The notes under the pieces: generated by a model | What the model saw: only the letters and a program-made list of their open reading frames with translations | What the model was told of the DNA's origin: nothing | Databases searched by the model: none | Position numbers and translations under genes: made by a program | Assembly: GCF_000424185.1 (NCBI RefSeq) | Contig: NZ_AUJK01000019.1 | Coordinates: forward strand, 1 to 52,801 | Reading direction: 5' to 3' | Length of the DNA: 52,801 nt | Source of the DNA: Prevotella sp. AGR2160 | GTDB lineage: Bacteria; Bacteroidota; Bacteroidia; Bacteroidales; Bacteroidaceae | Part shown: piece by piece, positions 48,718 to 52,801 of the stretch | How positions within the stretch are numbered: the stretch's first letter is position 1 | Layout: the number at the start of each line of letters is the position of its first letter

Positions 48718-48754
48718 TATATTTGTCACGCCAATCAACATAACTATGTTGATT
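48718..48754 (+). promoter_or_regulatory. Promoter and 22-bp palindrome upstream of the metallophosphoesterase
   Basis: TATATTTG (48718-48725), then a perfect palindrome AATCAACATA-AC-TATGTTGATT (48733-48754) at the presumed start of transcription. Its form suits a repressor site or a 5' RNA hairpin. Between it and the gene, the word CGTAAATAT recurs. Confidence 0.55.
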
Positions 48755-48820
48755 ACAACTCGTAAATATGTCGTTTATGAGTCGTAAATATAATATTTAG
48801 AAACAGTAAATATAGTAAAC

Positions 48821-49915
48821 ATGCAGAGGCTCGCGATATTCATTTTCCTCCTCCTGCCGATTCTCGCGCAGGGATATATCTCCTGGCGGACGTGGCAGCT
48901 ATTGCCGGCTATTCCGGCGCTTCGCATCACGGTCGTGGCACTGATGGCGCTGGCGTTTATCCTGTTCTTCGTGGCGATGTCGGGCGTGATCAACCATTGG
49001 CCAATGGCGCTGGCAACGGCGACCTATGAGATCGGCACGTCATGGCTGATCGTTCTGCTCTATCTCTTTATGATCTTCCTCGTCCTCGACATCCTCCGCC
49101 TTTGCCACTTCGTGCCTGTCACGGCGGTGCGGGAGAATGGCATCACGACAGCCGTCATGGCTGTGGGACTCACGGCCCTTTTCTTCTTTTCCTGGCGGCA
49201 TTATGAGGATAAGAAGCGCGTGGAGATGACGGTGAAGACAGAGAAGGCTATAGGCAGACCGAAGAAGCTCGTGCTCGTCAGTGATATTCATCTCGGTTAT
49301 CACAGTACTCGCGGTGACCTCCGTCGCTGGCTGCAACTGTTGAAAGCGGAGAAGCCCGACGCCATCCTTATTGCCGGGGATCTCATCGACGGCAGCTATC
49401 GTCCTGTGGCAGAGACGCGGATGGCAGAGGAGTTCCGGCGGTTGGGCATTCCCGTCTATGCCTGTCTCGGCAATCATGATTATTATACGGGCGTCAGCAA
49501 CGACTTGCTCTTTTGTAAGGAAGCGGGTATTCATGTCTTGCGCGACGCGTACACGGATGTTGACAGCATTACGGTGATAGGCCGTGATGACCGTACGAAT
49601 CTCCATCGCAAACCGTTATCAGCCGTTATGAAAGGCGTTGATCACCAACGTTTCCTTTTGGAATTGGATCATCAGCCTTATCATCTCGAGGAGGCAGAGC
49701 GCAACGGCGTTGACTTTGAGTTTGCGGGACATACCCATCACGGACAGGTATGGCCGCTCAATTGGATCACGGATGCCGTCTACGAGGATGCTTTCGGTCC
49801 GTTGCGCAAAGGCCATACGCAGTATTATGTCAGCAGTGGCCTTGGTATCTGGGGCGCGAAGTTCCGCATCGCCACGCAGTCGGAATACATCGTGCTGAAT
49901 ATCGTAGGGAAATGA
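48821..49915 (+). CDS. Membrane-anchored metallophosphoesterase (YkuE/YaeI-like)
   Basis: 364 aa. Four N-terminal membrane helices (to about residue 125), then a calcineurin-type domain with VSDIHLGYH, AGDLIDG, LGNHDYYTG, and AGHTHHGQVWP: the metal-binding Asp, His and Asn residues are all present. Relatives (YkuE, YaeI) act on phosphate esters or lipids at the membrane. Monocistronic; intact. Confidence 0.9.
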   Translation: MQRLAIFIFLLLPILAQGYISWRTWQLLPAIPALRITVVALMALAFILFFVAMSGVINHWPMALATATYEIGTSWLIVLLYLFMIFLVLDILRLCHFVPVTAVRENGITTAVMAVGLTALFFFSWRHYEDKKRVEMTVKTEKAIGRPKKLVLVSDIHLGYHSTRGDLRRWLQLLKAEKPDAILIAGDLIDGSYRPVAETRMAEEFRRLGIPVYACLGNHDYYTGVSNDLLFCKEAGIHVLRDAYTDVDSITVIGRDDRTNLHRKPLSAVMKGVDHQRFLLELDHQPYHLEEAERNGVDFEFAGHTHHGQVWPLNWITDAVYEDAFGPLRKGHTQYYVSSGLGIWGAKFRIATQSEYIVLNIVGK

Positions 49916-49939
49916 CATCGTCTTCGATTGCTAATTCAT

Positions 49940-50632
49940 TTATATCGCATTTCTGATATCATCTATCTTAATTTCAGAGAGCATTTCTTTGGTCATATCA
50001 CCTGATTTTTGCAATCTATCAGCCTGTGACTCGACGACTTTCTCGAATAGGTTTCGAACTTCTCGTGCATTACCAAAGTCTTTTCTTTTATGAGCGACTC
50101 TTTCTTCTAATAGTTTCTGGAGAAAAGGTTTAGCATCGTCAGAAAGATGGTATTCAAACTTCTGCATATTCAACTCGAATATCTGGAACAGTTCCTCAGC
50201 GGTGTAATCAGGGAAATGTATGTATCTGCTGAAGCGTGAGCGCAGTCCGGGGTTAGAGTTAATGAAGTCTTCCATCTCCTTGGTATAGCCAGCAAGGATA
50301 ACGACAAGTTTATCCCTGTCATCTTCCATTCTTTTTAGGAGTGTAGAGATAGCCTCCTTACCGTAATCGTTGTCTCCTCCCTGAACTAGGGAATAAGCCT
50401 CGTCAATAAACAACACCCCACCAATAGCCTTATCTATTATCTTATTGGTTTTTACGGCGGTCTGGCCTACATACTCGGCAACAAGACCGGAGCGGTCTGT
50501 CTCGACAAGCTGTCCTGTTTCTACAATACCCAAATTTTTGTAAATCCCTGCCAATATTCTGGCTACTGTTGTCTTTCCCGTACCTGGGTTGCCGGTAAAA
50601 ACACAGTGATAGGACACAGAGGGTACCTTCAT
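49940..50632 (-). CDS. CbxX/CfxQ-type AAA+ ATPase, C-terminal part of a gene split by TGA
   Basis: The only in-frame ATG after the upstream stop lies at 50632, right before Walker A (FTGNPGTGKTTVARILAG). Sensor and Walker B VLFIDEAYSL, the pore region and NPGLRSRFSRYIHFPDY are present. Homology continues upstream without a start codon to 50902: a TerB-like helical domain (YKIAFCFAYADGTLSTEEKL) and the AAA lead helix (LDHLIGLKEVKNDIKSLVNF). The preceding codon is TGA, ending the gene at 50903-51976 in the same frame. So this is most simply the second half of one ~680-aa protein. Translation from 50632 would give an AAA domain lacking its first helices. Confidence 0.75.
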   Translation of the reverse strand: MKVPSVSYHCVFTGNPGTGKTTVARILAGIYKNLGIVETGQLVETDRSGLVAEYVGQTAVKTNKIIDKAIGGVLFIDEAYSLVQGGDNDYGKEAISTLLKRMEDDRDKLVVILAGYTKEMEDFINSNPGLRSRFSRYIHFPDYTAEELFQIFELNMQKFEYHLSDDAKPFLQKLLEERVAHKRKDFGNAREVRNLFEKVVESQADRLQKSGDMTKEMLSEIKIDDIRNAI

Positions 50633-50902
50633 ACCCAGCGTCTTCCTTTTTTGGTTGACGGTTATGAAGTTGACCAGCGATTTAATATCATTTTTTACTT
50701 CCTTCAGTCCAATGAGATGATCCAGACTATCCAGTGATTCATCAGAAGCACTGTCTACCGTAATACCAACTTCAATAATACCAGCATCATTGCCCAGTTG
50801 CTTAAGAAATAGTTTCTCTTCTGTCGAGAGCGTCCCATCAGCATAGGCAAAGCAAAAAGCTATTTTGTAAAGTATCTTTTTGTATTTCTGACTTTCCTCG
50901 TC

Positions 50903-51976
50903 TCAGCTTATACTTTTCAAAATCAGGGCAACCTGATAATCTTTCACTTCAGCTTCTTCTGTACTGACAGAGGTGCTCGATTGAAGATAGTCGTTTAGTG
51001 ACCTCTCTGCAGAAGTAATTTCTTTACAGTCTTTGCCAGACATGTATGAAATTAACAAGGACCTGAACTTTGAATAGTCCAGGAATTTGTCATTACTGAG
51101 CATCATCAGGGCAAGCAACGCCTGTCCTTCAAATCGCTTGCAGTTGATCTTAGGTGTCCCATCTAAATTAAACGTGCCACCATAAAGGGTTGAAATTGCG
51201 AATCCCATGCTTGCCATACAAGAGAAGACATCTTTCATAGCTAATCCATAAAACATGTCCGGCACATTCACAGATATAGTGAATTCTGGCATGTCGTATA
51301 TAGGATTAGACTTTTTGGTAAGGTCAATGATGTAATCGTAAATTTCTTTGTCCTTCCCAACTTCTTGACAATAATCCATAAGCTCGTTTACAGCATTCTT
51401 GAGATTCGTAAATTGCTGCTCAGTAAGATAAAGTTTTGTAGGGTTGTCTGTTGTTGATCCTTTGCCGCCAGTGTTAGAGTTTTGTCCATCCTGTGAAGTC
51501 TGGCTTTGTTTTAAGCCTTCATGGCTAGAATTTACGGGTGAAGCTCCGTTGCTTGCGGATGTTTGTGCATGATGGGTTTCTAAAGTAATGGGACTGATAT
51601 CGGTTACATCGTCTTCCGTATCCTCCTCATCACGTTTGCTTTTAAATAATGATAAGAGAAGAGATAAACAGCCTTCATGACCTCCGGGGTCTTTGGAGTC
51701 TGGTCTGTTCCTAAAGAAATGGCTAATAGCAATAATGACAATCGATGCCAATAATAAATATACTACGGCAAATACGATTGAATAGATGATGATATGGCCA
51801 AATCCATCGCCAGGCGACTTTGTCTTGTAGTAAAAATAAAGCCACACGATAACTAATATGAGACTAAAGCATCCACCAGGAAAGCATCCGTCTTCACTAT
51901 TTGAACTATTTCCTAACATATCAAAAATATCATCTGGATAATCTGAGAATGATAGACACTCATACAAGCACTTCAT
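50903..51976 (-). CDS. Membrane-anchored N-terminal half of the split AAA gene
   Basis: 357 aa. Two membrane helices (about 36-52 and 61-88), a charged linker (KSKRDEEDTEDD), a Ser/Asn/Gly-rich disordered stretch (130-180), then an alpha-helical domain (KLYLTEQQFTNLKNAVNELM …) with no family recognised. It ends LILKSIS-TGA at 50903-50905, and the same frame continues for 90 codons into the AAA part. The AT-rich composition differs from the housekeeping genes to the left. The first 16 bases overlap the small ORF upstream. Confidence 0.7.
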   Translation of the reverse strand: MKCLYECLSFSDYPDDIFDMLGNSSNSEDGCFPGGCFSLILVIVWLYFYYKTKSPGDGFGHIIIYSIVFAVVYLLLASIVIIAISHFFRNRPDSKDPGGHEGCLSLLLSLFKSKRDEEDTEDDVTDISPITLETHHAQTSASNGASPVNSSHEGLKQSQTSQDGQNSNTGGKGSTTDNPTKLYLTEQQFTNLKNAVNELMDYCQEVGKDKEIYDYIIDLTKKSNPIYDMPEFTISVNVPDMFYGLAMKDVFSCMASMGFAISTLYGGTFNLDGTPKINCKRFEGQALLALMMLSNDKFLDYSKFRSLLISYMSGKDCKEITSAERSLNDYLQSSTSVSTEEAEVKDYQVALILKSIS

Positions 51977-52109
51977 TCTCCTTCATATAATCTATAAGGC
52001 CATCTGCATATTCATTACTGAAAGTATGAAGAGTATCGTAGCCCTTTATGAAATACCCTCCCCCTATGCCCGACTTTTTAAGCCGGGCAAATACATCGGC
52101 TTGATTCAT
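51960..52109 (-). CDS. 49-aa small ORF heading the AAA operon
   Basis: Begins MNQADVFARLKKSGIGGGYF and ends MKENEVLV; it overlaps the next start by 17 bp. A TATCTTTG box lies 80 bp upstream on the same strand. The pattern (Y-F-I-K-G-Y-D-T-L … F-S-N-E-Y-A-D-G-L) is protein-like, and coupling by overlap suggests it is translated with the AAA gene. No family recognised. Confidence 0.55.
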   Translation of the reverse strand: MNQADVFARLKKSGIGGGYFIKGYDTLHTFSNEYADGLIDYMKENEVLV

Positions 52110-52188
52110 AACTATGCTTTGAAGCTAAGGGCCGATACAGTATTCTGCAAAATAGAATTGATAGAAGTTCATATCTTTTTCTTTGCCA

Positions 52189-52196
52189 CAAAGATA
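52189..52196 (-). promoter_or_regulatory. -7 box of the small ORF / AAA operon
   Basis: TATCTTTG on the minus strand, immediately past the truncated end of the IS1380 fragment. Confidence 0.5.
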
Positions 52197-52202
52197 ATAA
52201 CT

Positions 52203-52541
52203 TTATTTCAAAGCTACAAGATTATTGAATGAAAAAATGTTATCCTGGGTCAGTTCCTTTATGGCTCTGAGAATCGTGTCGGCACTGCATGTGCGAAGTG
52301 TCGGATGAAGCGAGAGGTGATACATCAGATGAGTGGTGACATCCTCGATGCATGAGCCGCCACAGAAATAAACGCTCATAAGCGAACGGATGATTTCGCT
52401 GTATTGATAACCATACAGCCTGCATCTCATACCGAGGGTTGAGTCGATTACAGATGAGAGCTTGGAATCAAATTGCTCCATTATTGGAAAAATACCTCCA
52501 AAAGGAGAGAGTTTCTCAGATTTTATTGCTACCTTTGCCAT
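52203..52541 (-). pseudogene. IS1380-family transposase fragment (N-terminal)
   Basis: 112 codons opening MAKVAIKSEKLSPFGGIF and continuing VIDSTLGMRCRLYGYQYSEI, VYFCGGSCIEDVTTHL, TCSADTILRAIKELTQDN: the standard N-terminus of IS1380 transposases (full length about 430 aa). Homology stops near residue 97 and the last codons are flanking sequence. The DDE core is missing. An 11-bp inverted repeat TTTGCCATGTC / GACATGGCAAA (52534-52544, 52598-52608) covers its start codon. Confidence 0.85.
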
Positions 52542-52610
52542 GTCTGTCGGGTTTGATACATATTTTGATTTGCAACACTAAGATAGGTGAAAAATCTGAC
52601 ATGGCAAAAT

Positions 52611-52640
52611 CCTGAGCAACTTTTTGTTGCTCAGGTACTT
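52611..52640 (+). terminator. Hairpin next to the IS1380 start
   Basis: Perfect 10-bp stem CCTGAGCAAC / GTTGCTCAGG (52611-52620, 52626-52635) around TTTTT. There is no following T run, so it may be a transposon-end structure rather than a true terminator. Confidence 0.4.
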
Positions 52641-52682
52641 ATAAATAAAGTTAAATCAAAGTGTTGCGGAATTAAGGTCAAA

Positions 52683-52714
52683 TTTGCATATGATGAATAA
52701 ATGCTTTAACTTTG
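52683..52714 (+). promoter_or_regulatory. Promoter of the type I methylase gene
   Basis: TTTG (52683-52686), 20 bp, TAACTTTG (52707-52714); leader of about 20 nt to the ATG at 52734. Exact consensus. Confidence 0.75.
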
Positions 52715-52733
52715 CAAACGAAATAAAGATAAT

Positions 52734-52801
52734 ATGGAACAGACGCAATATAACCAACTCTTCTCCTTCATCTGGAACATTGCCAACGATGTCTTGGTGA
52801 A
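52734..52801 (+). CDS. hsdM: Type I restriction-modification methylase (HsdM), first 22 codons
   Basis: Begins MEQTQYNQLFSFIWNIANDV and is cut by the window end. The phrase F/L-x-F-I-W-N-I-A-(N/D)-D is the conserved opening of HsdM N-terminal domains. With a consensus promoter directly upstream, a restriction system probably starts here. The identification rests on these residues only. Confidence 0.65.
   Translation, partial: MEQTQYNQLFSFIWNIANDVLV

Noticed and set aside
50903..50905. TGA as selenocysteine codon
   Set aside because: No SECIS-like hairpin noticed right after it, the position is a linker rather than a redox site, and family members do not use Sec there; nonsense mutation or separate genes are simpler.

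Overview
The window looks like a chromosome segment of a Bacteroidales bacterium, most likely Prevotella or a close relative. Reasons: most genes sit behind promoters with the Bacteroidetes -7 box TAnnTTTG (a few also show TTTG about 20 bp upstream); Shine-Dalgarno sites are weak; secreted proteins end in Prevotella-style T9SS sorting tails (…GLYIVNGKKVIV…, GIFVQNGKKVVR); and genes such as the long ParC and the divergent OMP/AraC pair are Bacteroidales-like. Everything here is read from sequence; no database search was possible.

Layout. 1-145: edge of an IS30 element. 600-7335: an operon-like run with a GT-C membrane glycosyltransferase, a 1285-aa T9SS-type cargo, an 81-aa small protein and a GtrB/DPM1-like glycosyltransferase. 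7429-11490: a gene graveyard holding a collapsed IS4 element, a decapitated outer-membrane barrel gene fused head-to-head with an AraC gene, a RhuM scrap and a collapsed ATPase. 11490-26705: a lipoprotein serine protease, a TPR-retropepsin protein, flavin reductase, carbohydrate esterases, a GH29 alpha-fucosidase, ParC, glycyl-tRNA synthetase, an FKBP lipoprotein and a MATE exporter. 26900-33544: a GH2 beta-galactosidase, a secreted CBM48-tyrosine phosphatase, a cupin and a collapsed GH16 gene. 33685-49915: mostly housekeeping (tRNA-Leu, Asd, a cation/proton antiporter, LolD-type ATPase, CvfB-like protein, second MATE, TrpRS, M16 protease, CDF transporter, YitT, HAD phosphatase, SagB relic, DoxX, metallophosphoesterase). 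49940-52801: accessory DNA with a membrane-anchored TerB/CbxX-type AAA gene split by one in-frame TGA, a 49-aa ORF, an IS1380 fragment and the start of a type I restriction methylase.

The strongest candidates for something undescribed are: (1) a secreted protein joining a glycogen-binding CBM48-like domain to a Cys-X5-Arg phosphatase, the domain logic of the eukaryotic glucan phosphatases laforin and SEX4; (2) two diverged copies of a ~400-bp noncoding element with overlapping, mutually exclusive inverted repeats, one copy bracketed by terminator hairpins; (3) several families of dispersed palindromes that have entered coding sequence, supply stop codons and occur in frame in two different MATE genes.

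A second theme is decay. At least four genes (IS4 transposase, ATPase, GH16, SagB) keep promoter and start codon and keep their 3' end, but have lost an internal block and are joined out of frame. This may be true genome erosion or, if this is a metagenome-derived contig, collapsed assembly; read mapping would decide.
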